Shown here piece by piece: positions 1 through 6,077 of a stretch of DNA of 9,993 bases. The stretch's first letter is position 1, and every line of letters begins with the position of its first letter. The DNA comes from an uncultured Candidatus Saccharibacteria bacterium (GTDB taxonomy: Bacteria; Patescibacteriota; Saccharimonadia; Saccharimonadales; Saccharimonadaceae): positions 1 through 9,993 of the forward strand of contig CALGUM010000039.1 in assembly GCA_937902295.1 (NCBI GenBank). The letters run 5' to 3'. A model generated the notes under the pieces. It made no database searches. It had not been told where the DNA came from and worked only from the letters and a program-made list of their open reading frames with translations. Both the position numbers and the translations under genes were made by a program.

Positions 1-814
1 TAGGGCTTCCTGCTGCGCGTAGCTTAGTAAACCCAATACCGATACCACCAGTCCCTTTGGCAATAAATCCAGTGTCGCGAACACTTTTCATAATTGATTC
101 CATGTCGTCGTCGACATTCATCAAGAAACAATTAGATAGCTGTGGGTGAGCACCACCAGCATTGACGCGAGTGGATCCGCCAGGAACGTAGTCAAGATTA
201 CTGAGATGCTGATAAAAATCAAGCGCTGCTGTGGTCGGATCTTCGGTATTGAGGCTCATACCCATTGCAATGCGCATATGAGTGAACTGTGGTACCTCGA
301 TCGGCTCACCACTGCCCTTGCGGAGTGCATAGCGGTTTTTGTTGGTAATCACGCCGAGATATTTACTAAGATCATCTTTCGATGGGTCAAGCGCTTTTGC
401 AAGCTTTTTTATATCAAATGTCTTGCTCGTCATGCGTGCATCAAGCAACCCATCCTTGATCCCCTGGCGAAGATACTCAGCAAACTTTGTTTCATGAAGT
501 TTCTTGAGCTCCTCGACCGTATGATACTGACCAAGTACGCGCTTGTAGATAGTCTTCAAAAGAAGTCGCGCAGCGATTTTGTCAAAGTCTGGATCGTCTT
601 TGACGTTTTGTAGTGTCGCCTGGATAACCGCTTCGTCGAGTTGCTGGCTAGTGATGCCGTCGAACAATGTCAACTGGACCTCACTTGCAACTTGGACAAC
701 TTTGCTGATCTGGTCCGGCAATCCCTCGCTCGCTGCAACAAGCGCTAGATTGATCTTATTGGCGTCAAATGGTTCGCGGGTGCCATCGCGTTTTACCACA
801 TGAATTCCGTTCAT
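1..814 (-). CDS. Ribonucleoside-diphosphate reductase, large (alpha) subunit, N-terminal part
   Basis: This is the first 271 residues of a class I-type ribonucleotide reductase catalytic subunit, which reduces ribonucleotides to deoxyribonucleotides in the cytoplasm; the rest runs off the window edge. An ATP-cone opens the protein (VVKRDGTREPFDANKIN, about residues 6-22), the allosteric domain that normally senses ATP/dATP. The reductase N-terminal domain follows (ARLLLKTIYKRVLGQ, about 82-96; FTHMRIAMGM, 177-186). In LSNCFLMN, Cys229 sits where the first of the two active-site redox cysteines of NrdA/NrdE lies, and GTGGIGIGFTKLR follows at 254-266. The start is the ATG at 812-814, with AAAGGGG at 821-827 as ribosome binding site 6 nt upstream. 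The gene has its own promoter with NrdR-like boxes and a leader of about 170 nt. Reductase identity is clear; whether it is NrdA, NrdE or another subclass cannot be decided from this fragment, so no symbol is given. Confidence 0.93.
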   Translation of the reverse strand, partial: MNGIHVVKRDGTREPFDANKINLALVAASEGLPDQISKVVQVASEVQLTLFDGITSQQLDEAVIQATLQNVKDDPDFDKIAARLLLKTIYKRVLGQYHTVEELKKLHETKFAEYLRQGIKDGLLDARMTSKTFDIKKLAKALDPSKDDLSKYLGVITNKNRYALRKGSGEPIEVPQFTHMRIAMGMSLNTEDPTTAALDFYQHLSNLDYVPGGSTRVNAGGAHPQLSNCFLMNVDDDMESIMKSVRDTGFIAKGTGGIGIGFTKLRAAGSP

Positions 815-865
815 CTTATACCCCTTTGGCTACGTAGTTTATCTGTTTTTATTGATTCCACCCAC

Positions 866-897
866 CTTACGATAAGGCTCTCACCTCTTATCGCAAG
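866..897 (-). promoter_or_regulatory. Strong hairpin in the ribonucleotide reductase leader
   Basis: Read on the minus strand, CTTGCGATAAG, a 10-nt loop (AGGTGAGAGC) and CTTATCGTAAG form an 11-bp stem with every base paired, one pair being G-U. On the plus strand that pair would be A-C, so the structure is only complete in RNA made in the reductase direction. It lies about 50 nt upstream of the reductase ATG and is not followed by a T-run, so it is not a simple terminator. A role as leader regulatory structure or RNA stabiliser is inference; it matches no riboswitch class I recognise. Confidence 0.5.
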
Positions 898-968
898 ACT
901 ACAAGTAAAAATAACGACGTAGCCGTCTGCGTTACCCTCTCTTGTAAAATGTGTGTTTTTGTGACCTA

Positions 969-984
969 CTACAATATATAGCGT
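969..984. promoter_or_regulatory. NrdR box (proximal, good match)
   Basis: The 16-mer ctaCAATATATAGcgt matches the known NrdR consensus acaCwAtATaTwGtgt at all ten core positions and at most of the flanks. It lies just downstream of the predicted -10 of the reductase promoter, overlapping the likely transcription start. NrdR is the nucleotide-sensing repressor of reductase genes, so repression of the downstream reductase gene is the natural reading. Confidence 0.75.
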
Positions 985-993
985 CTATCTACG

Positions 994-1022
994 ATAGTAC
1001 CCCCTATATATGCGGGTTTCAA
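994..1022 (-). promoter_or_regulatory. Predicted promoter of the ribonucleotide reductase gene
   Basis: On the minus strand TTGAAA (1017-1022) and TACTAT (994-999) are separated by 17 bp, a sigma-70-type arrangement. One NrdR-like box lies in the spacer and the other just downstream of the -10. Transcription would begin near 987, giving a leader of about 170 nt before the ATG at 814. The rest of 815-1150 holds the leader hairpin and no other gene that I can see. Confidence 0.55.
1001..1016. promoter_or_regulatory. NrdR-like box (distal, degenerate)
   Basis: On the minus strand the core reads GCATATATAG, agreeing with CwAtATaTwG at eight of ten positions. Its core (1004-1013) lies 32 bp from the core of the proximal box (972-981), the three-turn spacing typical of paired NrdR boxes, and it falls inside the spacer between the predicted -35 and -10. 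The spacing is what makes this weaker site credible. Confidence 0.55.
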
Positions 1023-1150
1023 GCCTTTTTATGTATTTTGTGAGGGTAATTTTCACCACACCAGTTTTCGCCTCTGTTACAGCCATATAGTGTGATGTAC
1101 CTAACTCAACACACCACATTTAGCGCTTATGCTGAATATGGCTACTATGG

Positions 1151-2578
1151 CTAGATGCACTTTTGACGAAGACGCTCTGCCGGTACAAAGTCGTCTGTAT
1201 AGGGCGAAATTGTGGCAACCTGGGGCTGCTCATACCCCTCAAACATCACCTCCTGATGTGAGTAGATGGCAATAATATTGTGCGGCATGCGCTTCTCCTG
1301 TCCGGTAGTCGCGTTGTGCTTCAAAAGCCTCTGAGAAAAATTAGCTCGATACGGAGCTTCGAGTGCAGATAAATACACTTCGCATCCGTCTTCTCGCGCA
1401 GCGATAAAGTTCACCATCACCAACCCCTCGGACTTGGTGACTTCTTGCAGTTCTTTGCCATACTCCTGCGTCATAAATGTAAACGGTATATCCGCATCCC
1501 CATAGGCATCGACAATTACGATATCGTAGCGCGTAGTGGTTCGATTGACGAACGTGCGGGCGTCCTCAAAAATCACATCGACATTATCATGATCTTCGTA
1601 GTAGAAATGTTCACGCGCAATCTTCATGAGACCTGGGTCTATCTCTACCACGTCAATCTGCGAATCAGGGTGCGCAAGCGCAAGCTGCTGTGGCAATGTA
1701 AAGGTACCCCCACCCAGGATCAATATTCGCTCACGGTGTTTTGTCTGCCCCACTAAGTCATAGAGTTCTTCTGTGTACCAAAATACTGGCGTATACGGGT
1801 CATCGAGCGCCACACCCGACTGTATACCGCTTGGTCCTGTCGACAATCCGCGGTACAGCCCCTTTACACCCTCCCACTCAAAGATTGTGTAATGAGCGCT
1901 CGGCGTATCGATATCGAGTGCCTGAGAGTACGCTGGTGTAGCCACGACGACAAGCAGCGACACGCCGGCAATCCCCCACTGCCTCGCACCAAGCCGCACA
2001 CCAAGCAGTGCGATAGAGAGCAGCACAATCACCACCAGCACAACAAAAATTGCACGCGACCCGATATACCCAAATAGGAAGAATCCTGTCAAAAATGTAC
2101 CTGAGATACCGCCGAGTGCGTCCCACATACTCAGCTTCGCTACCGCTGTACCGGATGTTTTGAGCGACGTCACATTCAATTTCGCAAGGTACGGACTAAT
2201 CATACCTAATGCAAAACTCGTAGGAGTAAATAATAGTATCGCGGCGCCAACTGCCTGCAGACGTACATCCACACCCCAGTTAGCGATCCAAGGCAGCGTA
2301 TAGGGATATAAGACTGTCGTGAGCGCAATGAGGCCCGCAACAAGTAACAATAGCCATGCGACATCGGTGCGAGTATTACGGGCGTCGGCAATTTGGCCAC
2401 CCAGATAAAACCCGAGACTCAGCGCCGCGATAATCACCCCGATCACGCTCGTCCACACATACGTCGAGCTGCCGACTGTTGGTGCAAGCACGCGAGCTGC
2501 TGCTAACTCGTACGTCATGAGAGTGAATCCACAGATGAATGCGAGTAGTTCGAGTCGTGTTGGAAGTCGTAATGTCAT
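1151..2578 (-). CDS. Membrane-anchored spermidine synthase-like protein
   Basis: A 475-residue protein of the fused type: an N-terminal multi-helix membrane domain followed by a cytoplasmic Rossmann domain related to spermidine synthase. Hydrophobic segments lie at about 10-30, 40-60, 74-94, 108-126, 155-175, 176-196 and 201-217. The nucleotide-binding strand and loop are ILILGGGTF (285-293), the acidic strand end is VVEIDPGL (310-317), FEDAR is at 337-341, and VDAYGD (356-361) occupies the place of the catalytic aspartate motif of SpeE. YTDDFVPAERL (460-470) is the typical C-terminal motif of this family. Aminopropyl or methyl transfer is possible, but the true substrate of the fused-type family is mostly unknown. 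I chose the ATG at 2578 because a TATACT lies 7 nt upstream and the protein then begins just before the first helix; an in-frame GTG at 2617 would add 13 residues. It is divergent from the gene at 2724. The reductase downstream has its own promoter. Confidence 0.85.
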   Translation of the reverse strand: MTLRLPTRLELLAFICGFTLMTYELAAARVLAPTVGSSTYVWTSVIGVIIAALSLGFYLGGQIADARNTRTDVAWLLLLVAGLIALTTVLYPYTLPWIANWGVDVRLQAVGAAILLFTPTSFALGMISPYLAKLNVTSLKTSGTAVAKLSMWDALGGISGTFLTGFFLFGYIGSRAIFVVLVVIVLLSIALLGVRLGARQWGIAGVSLLVVVATPAYSQALDIDTPSAHYTIFEWEGVKGLYRGLSTGPSGIQSGVALDDPYTPVFWYTEELYDLVGQTKHRERILILGGGTFTLPQQLALAHPDSQIDVVEIDPGLMKIAREHFYYEDHDNVDVIFEDARTFVNRTTTRYDIVIVDAYGDADIPFTFMTQEYGKELQEVTKSEGLVMVNFIAAREDGCEVYLSALEAPYRANFSQRLLKHNATTGQEKRMPHNIIAIYSHQEVMFEGYEQPQVATISPYTDDFVPAERLRQKCI

Positions 2579-2585
2579 TACATGT

Positions 2586-2591
2586 AGTATA
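2586..2591 (-). promoter_or_regulatory. -10 element of the spermidine synthase-like gene
   Basis: TATACT on the minus strand ends 7 nt before the ATG at 2578, so the predicted transcript would begin at or next to the start codon. No good -35 is visible. AGAGG overlaps its upstream edge, but at about 13 nt from the ATG it is too far for an ordinary ribosome binding site. Confidence 0.4.
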
Positions 2592-2663
2592 CCTCTTTTT
2601 GATACCTCGCTGGGCACATCCGCTAGTCTCCAGGTGTAAACTTCAGCTCGCCAGATCAGTATA

Positions 2664-2692
2664 TTGACAATCGTAACAAAAAGTATTATAAT
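2664..2692 (+). promoter_or_regulatory. Perfect consensus sigma-70 promoter
   Basis: TTGACA (2664-2669) and TATAAT (2687-2692) are separated by exactly 17 bp, a complete match to the housekeeping promoter consensus. Transcription should start near 2699, giving about a 24-nt leader before the ATG at 2724. It is the strongest-looking promoter in the window and rules out any start for the following gene upstream of about 2700. Confidence 0.88.
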
Positions 2693-2723
2693 TTATGTAT
2701 ATAACTTCAAAAATAAAAACGTC

Positions 2724-3779
2724 ATGAAAAATTCATTCGAAACAACACGAGTCAGCCGCCATGAATCTACGCTTGAAAGCTCGAGCTTTGTTAGAGACGC
2801 GCTCGAGGGTCGTTATGGTTTTAAGCCCCAGGAAATTGACGCCCTGGAGCAGCAAGCGGAGGTCATGCAGCCCCACACGAGCGTTGTTGTGCGCACCCCA
2901 CTTTCTGCCCTGGAAGGCATCATTCGCGAAGGACATCTGCAGGCCGCAAGTGAAACAGGAACTTCGAACGGCCTCACCGGGGGAACAGACAAAGATCTTC
3001 ATCGCCTAGACGAGTATCTCGCAATGAGGCGAGAGTTTGAATCGAAGAAACTTCAATGGAGCGAAGATGAGCCCGCTATTGTCTATGGGTTTCTCGGCTA
3101 CGACGTTGAGCTAGATGACAACAACATCCAGGCACCTGTGTATGGCCGCGTTGAACTCAAACTCCGCGACGATACTGCAGAGAGGAGCAGCTTTACGACT
3201 GGCGATAGTCTCGAGAGGGTTTTCGATAGCAGCCCCCTAGAGCTTCTTGATCGTGATGGCGCCACTTTAATGCAACAAGCGATAGAGTACAGCAGGCAGC
3301 AGGACGGCCACATACTCAATCAGATACCTTACATCGAGGCGCAGGTGCGCGGTGGGGTCACAACTCAAGATATCGAGTCTGCGGTTATTACCATCAAACC
3401 TAACGACCTGGATCAGCAACTAGTGAGTTCACTGCACGAGCTTAATGCACAAAACCCAGACTGTACAATTGTTGTAAATCTCGACTACACGTCGGCTCAG
3501 AAACTACCAATCGACACCATACGTGCACTAGATTTTGTCGAATTTCGGCCAGTTGTTATTAGCAGTGGTGATCCTATATCTATTCAACGAAACAGCCTTG
3601 GCTACCAAAATGGCGGGGATAGGTCTAGTGAGTATAGGCACAGTGAAGACACAGAGCGTCTCTCTGCTCTAGGGAGAAAGTTCCTCCAGTTCTTTAGTGA
3701 ACACGAAAGACCCGATAACCTCAACGACCCAGCTCTTAGCCATTTTAGAAATGGTGATCGATTCCCTCCCGAGAAGTAA
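2724..3779 (+). CDS. Uncharacterised protein, possibly ADP-ribosyltransferase/DUF3626-like
   Basis: A soluble 351-residue protein with no signal peptide or membrane helix. Residues about 53-220 hold a motif series that recalls DUF3626 and related ADP-ribosyltransferase-fold proteins: VVVRTPLSALEGII (54-67, with Arg57), SETGTSNG (76-83), PVYGRVELKL (138-147), SSFTTGDSL (155-163) and YIEAQVRGGVT (203-213, with Glu205). In ADP-ribosyltransferases an early Arg, a Ser-rich strand and a late Glu form the NAD site, and these three are the candidates here. The assignment comes from remembered motif resemblance, not a search. The C-terminal part, about 225-351, is unrecognised and ends in a hydrophilic tail. 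I chose the ATG at 2724 because the longer reading frame overlaps the promoter; no clear Shine-Dalgarno precedes it. It stands alone between divergent and opposing neighbours. Confidence 0.7.
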   Translation: MKNSFETTRVSRHESTLESSSFVRDALEGRYGFKPQEIDALEQQAEVMQPHTSVVVRTPLSALEGIIREGHLQAASETGTSNGLTGGTDKDLHRLDEYLAMRREFESKKLQWSEDEPAIVYGFLGYDVELDDNNIQAPVYGRVELKLRDDTAERSSFTTGDSLERVFDSSPLELLDRDGATLMQQAIEYSRQQDGHILNQIPYIEAQVRGGVTTQDIESAVITIKPNDLDQQLVSSLHELNAQNPDCTIVVNLDYTSAQKLPIDTIRALDFVEFRPVVISSGDPISIQRNSLGYQNGGDRSSEYRHSEDTERLSALGRKFLQFFSEHERPDNLNDPALSHFRNGDRFPPEK

Positions 3780-3820
3780 ATGCGACCCAACCTGTGTTCG
3801 AGTACCGGCTTTTCTAACGA

Positions 3821-3855
3821 AAAGAAAACGCTCATCGACCCATAGGTCAATGAGC
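3821..3855 (-). terminator. Rho-independent terminator of tRNA-Ser(CGA)
   Basis: On the minus strand GCTCATTGACC (3845-3855), loop TATG and GGTCGATGAGC (3830-3840) form an 11-bp stem with one U-G pair, followed by a T-rich run (TTTTCTTT). It begins 10 nt after the CCA end of the tRNA. It sits between two genes that approach each other and may also stop readthrough from the gene ending at 3779. Confidence 0.85.
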
Positions 3856-3864
3856 ACTTTCTCC

Positions 3865-3954
3865 TGGCGGAGAGAGAGGGATTCGAACCCTCGGAACCGT
3901 CGCCGGCTCACTTGTTTTCGAGACAAGCCAGTTCAACCACTCCTGCACCTCTCC
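3865..3954 (-). tRNA. tRNA-Ser (anticodon CGA)
   Basis: A 90-nt class II tRNA with the long variable arm expected of serine tRNAs. The acceptor stem pairs GGAGAGG with TCTCTCC (one G-U), the discriminator is G, and CCA is encoded. The anticodon stem CTTGT/ACAAG encloses loop CTCGAAA, giving anticodon CGA, which reads the serine codon UCG. The T arm is GAGGG-TTCGAAT-CCCTC. A terminator follows directly. The upstream 54 bp, shared with the divergent gene at 4009, contain a TATAAC at 3963-3968 that could serve as its -10. Confidence 0.96.
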
Positions 3955-3996
3955 GTATATCTGTTATATTTTATCACAATATACCGCGCACTACTG

Positions 3997-4002
3997 TATA
4001 CT
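3997..4002 (+). promoter_or_regulatory. -10 element of the membrane protein gene at 4009
   Basis: TATACT ends 6 nt before the ATG at 4009, which predicts a leaderless transcript. No convincing -35 is visible. It shares a 54-bp intergenic space with the divergent tRNA-Ser. Confidence 0.45.
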
Positions 4003-4008
4003 ATATCC

Positions 4009-5016
4009 ATGAAGGCGCTCATGCTCGTCCGACTCACATTATGGTCTCTCGTCTTATCGATATGCCTTGTTGTCCTCATGAGCCAACTACTCTTATCGCG
4101 CACCCTCCTCGACTCACGAGACATGCAATCACTCGTCGCCGACACCCCTATCTACGATACGGTGCGTCGGGATATACTCGTGCCGCAGATTTACGCCACC
4201 ATACAAAGCTCCGAGTACGCGTCGGTTATCGAAAAAGAGACCGTTACCACGGCGGTCGACCAAACTTTTGACGACAAGGCGCTCGACACATTACTGGCAC
4301 CTACTGCCCACTCGCTCGTGAATTGGCTCAATAGTAATCAGTCAGACCTTTCACTCCCTGTCGACGCCCAAGCTGAGGTGCACACCCTTACCCGCACACT
4401 CTCCGAATTGATTGCTGCGCAGATTGTCGCACTACCTCCTTGCACATGGCTGAACACCGCAGAAGACATTGCTCAGTATATTTGTCGCCCACCCACCGTT
4501 GACGACAGTGCAATTATTCGTACCGTTGAGCAGGCGATTCGTAGCGACAGCCGCTTTGATGATAGCAACTTCGACATAGTATCGCTCATGCTACCAGAAT
4601 CGACGCGCACCTTTATTGAGCCGATACCACGCTATATCAATATTCTATACTCAGCTGCTATTTTTGCGGCGGGAGTGCTGCTACTCGGTGTACTCTGGCT
4701 GCTCATTCGCTACAAATTTACCGGTGTCATTACACTTGGCGTGAGCGCTGCACTTGCCACTACCGCGTTTGGACTGCTCGTATATATCGTACGGGGGCTG
4801 CCCTCACAAGTCGCGCTCGAATCACCGTATCAAACTATTATTCAAGCGTTCACGTCATTAATCGCACAGGAGGCTATAACAATCATTGCGATTAGCGCTT
4901 CTGTGTCTGCAGCACTTATTACCATCGGCGTATCCGGTCGGCTTTATCTGCGATCTCACAGGAGTAAACATACAGATACCGTTCACTTGCATGAGCATCC
5001 GTCGATAGACGAATAA
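4009..5016 (+). CDS. Uncharacterised membrane protein with N-terminal anchor and three C-terminal helices
   Basis: A 335-residue protein I do not recognise. One hydrophobic segment at about 8-30 is followed by a large hydrophilic domain (about 31-208). Three further membrane segments lie at about 210-233, 238-261 and 283-311, and a short histidine-rich hydrophilic tail ends the protein (HTDTVHLHEH). This suggests four passes with the large loop outside the cell. Its two cysteines in that loop (Cys145 and Cys159) could form a disulfide. The reading frame continues upstream through the tRNA-Ser gene, but that part cannot be coding. The ATG at 4009 is supported by a TATACT 6 nt upstream and by starting just before the first helix. 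It converges with the thioredoxin gene with a single base between the stop codons and no terminator. Confidence 0.82.
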   Translation: MKALMLVRLTLWSLVLSICLVVLMSQLLLSRTLLDSRDMQSLVADTPIYDTVRRDILVPQIYATIQSSEYASVIEKETVTTAVDQTFDDKALDTLLAPTAHSLVNWLNSNQSDLSLPVDAQAEVHTLTRTLSELIAAQIVALPPCTWLNTAEDIAQYICRPPTVDDSAIIRTVEQAIRSDSRFDDSNFDIVSLMLPESTRTFIEPIPRYINILYSAAIFAAGVLLLGVLWLLIRYKFTGVITLGVSAALATTAFGLLVYIVRGLPSQVALESPYQTIIQAFTSLIAQEAITIIAISASVSAALITIGVSGRLYLRSHRSKHTDTVHLHEHPSIDE

Positions 5017-5017
5017 A

Positions 5018-5356
5018 CTACAGGGCGTTGAGGATATCAATGAGTTGCGGTTTTGGCGTCAACCCTATCAGTCGCTGAACCTCTTTGCCGTCCTTAAATA
5101 TAGGCATATTGGGAATACTACGCACCTCGTATTCGCCTGCGAGCATTTGGTTTTCTCTATACTCAGGCTTATCCTCGATATTGAGTTTGACGATATCTAC
5201 AGTGGCATCAAGTTCTTCGGCAACAGCGTGCAAATGCGGAGCCATCGCCACACACGGTGGACACCAGCCAGCCCAAAAATCAACCAGTACTATCTTTTTG
5301 TTCTTTAATACTTTTTCTTCGAACTCTTGTTTTGTGGTGATATTAAATAGTGCCAT
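5018..5356 (-). CDS. Thioredoxin
   Basis: A 112-residue thioredoxin, close to the usual 105-110, that reduces protein disulfides in the cytoplasm. There is no signal peptide or anchor. The active site is W31-C32-P33-P34-C35, so CPPC instead of the usual CGPC, preceded by the standard VLVDFWA strand. The cis-proline loop is RSIPNMPIF with Pro82, and KDGKEVQRLIGL matches the end of the fold. About ten extra residues (around 62-75) sit before the cis-proline strand compared with E. coli TrxA. CPPC would be expected to shift the redox potential. AGAGG lies 6 nt before the ATG, a clear Shine-Dalgarno, with TATTAT at 5374-5379 as possible -10. It lies 37 bp downstream of the pilin gene on the same strand, so some cotranscription is possible. 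Confidence 0.93.
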   Translation of the reverse strand: MALFNITTKQEFEEKVLKNKKIVLVDFWAGWCPPCVAMAPHLHAVAEELDATVDIVKLNIEDKPEYRENQMLAGEYEVRSIPNMPIFKDGKEVQRLIGLTPKPQLIDILNAL

Positions 5357-5373
5357 ATAATTCCTCTTTCTTT

Positions 5374-5379
5374 ATAATA
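5374..5379 (-). promoter_or_regulatory. Possible -10 element of the thioredoxin gene
   Basis: TATTAT on the minus strand lies 17 nt before the ATG at 5356, with the Shine-Dalgarno AGAGG between them, so this transcript would have a short leader. No good -35 is seen. An overlapping TATAAA at 5371-5376 is an alternative. Confidence 0.35.
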
Positions 5380-5393
5380 TTGACTACAAACTT

Positions 5394-5909
5394 TTAATTA
5401 GTCCAGTTCCAGCCACTATTCCAGCCGTTCACATAGGCAGGAGCGACGCCGCTTGGAAAAAATCCATGCATTGCTGAGCGAGGAACTGGTGGTGACGACC
5501 AGGCTGTTCCTACCGCCCCGCACACTCCATCTGGTGTCACGTTAACATTCTCCGTCACACCCGTTCGCTGCAACAAATACCTCACACCAGACTTTGCTGT
5601 CACACCCAAGGCATACTCATCCGTGTCATGATTCACGCAGTACAGTGCATTGTTAGCTGCTGTACTATATGCACTTTTCGAAAACTTAAAATTCTTAAAT
5701 TCTGCCCCAGACCGAGGATATCTCCCTAGCTCCACATTGGCAATTTCGAGTTGCTTTGCAACACTTGCCAAGTCGCTCTTAACAGCTGCTGTGTGTGCTC
5801 GGTTTTGAATGCCCGTGTAGACCACGATAGAAATAGCCGCGAGTATACCAATCACGACGATTACAATCAACAGCTCCACGATCGTAAAGCCATAAGGTTT
5901 TTGAGGCAT
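5394..5909 (-). CDS. Type IV pilin-like protein (prepilin with class III signal)
   Basis: A 171-residue prepilin. The leader MPQKPYG ends in the glycine recognised by prepilin peptidase; cleavage would leave Phe8 as first residue, with the essential Glu at mature position 5 (FTIVE), followed by the hydrophobic assembly helix to about residue 31. The globular part holds two cysteines (91 and 130), probably a disulfide, and ends in a proline-, glycine- and tryptophan-rich tail (NGWNSGWNWTN). Type IV pili serve adhesion, twitching and DNA uptake, and in Saccharibacteria are linked to host attachment. No assembly genes are in the window, so major or minor pilin cannot be decided. The ATG at 5909 is chosen over the one at 5933 because the promoter TTGATG-N17-TACTAT ends 6 nt before it and overlaps the earlier start, and because the short leader fits the family. 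Confidence 0.92.
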   Translation of the reverse strand: MPQKPYGFTIVELLIVIVVIGILAAISIVVYTGIQNRAHTAAVKSDLASVAKQLEIANVELGRYPRSGAEFKNFKFSKSAYSTAANNALYCVNHDTDEYALGVTAKSGVRYLLQRTGVTENVNVTPDGVCGAVGTAWSSPPVPRSAMHGFFPSGVAPAYVNGWNSGWNWTN

Positions 5910-5915
5910 ACGTTC

Positions 5916-5944
5916 ATAGTACCCTCTCCCCATATGAACATCAA
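5916..5944 (-). promoter_or_regulatory. Promoter of the pilin gene (leaderless type)
   Basis: TTGATG (5939-5944) and TACTAT (5916-5921) on the minus strand are 17 bp apart. The -10 ends 6 nt before the ATG at 5909, so transcription should begin at or next to the start codon. Confidence 0.55.
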
Positions 5945-6010
5945 GTAATCTACACTATAACGCACTACCCCCAGAGCGGTTCTGATTGATATTGTCATCT
6001 TTTGAATCAT

Positions 6011-6036
6011 AAAAAAAGACTTATCAGTGATGAGTC
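6011..6036 (-). terminator. Terminator of the HEPN gene
   Basis: On the minus strand GACTCATC (6029-6036), loop ACT and GATAAGTC (6018-6025) form an 8-position stem with one C-A mismatch, flanked by matching A and T runs and ending in seven T. It begins about 40 nt after the stop codon of the gene at 6078. On the plus strand the mismatch becomes a T-G pair followed by ATTTTT, so it could work in both directions. Confidence 0.7.
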
Positions 6037-6044
6037 ATTTTTCG

Positions 6045-6051
6045 TGGTACA
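6045..6051. repeat. Doubtful tRNA-Arg 3'-end remnant after the HEPN gene
   Basis: TGGTACA repeats the first seven bases of the plus-strand tRNA-Arg end and lies about 27 bp after the stop of the HEPN gene, much as the better copy at 6897 lies next to the NUDIX stop. Seven bases alone could be chance; only the position makes it worth listing. Confidence 0.2.
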
Positions 6052-6077
6052 GCGTTATAGAGGAGGTCAGAACAGTA

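Noticed and set aside
146..803. Open frames on the plus strand at 146-613 and 579-803
   Set aside because: They are antisense to the clearly coding ribonucleotide reductase gene and show no protein-like features.
2664..2723. Longer N-terminus for the gene at 2724
   Set aside because: It would start inside the -35 element of a perfect promoter, and there is no ATG in that part.
3697..4008. Upstream extension of the membrane protein reading frame
   Set aside because: It overlaps the 3' end of the previous gene, a terminator and the complete tRNA-Ser(CGA); the promoter and first helix place the start at 4009.
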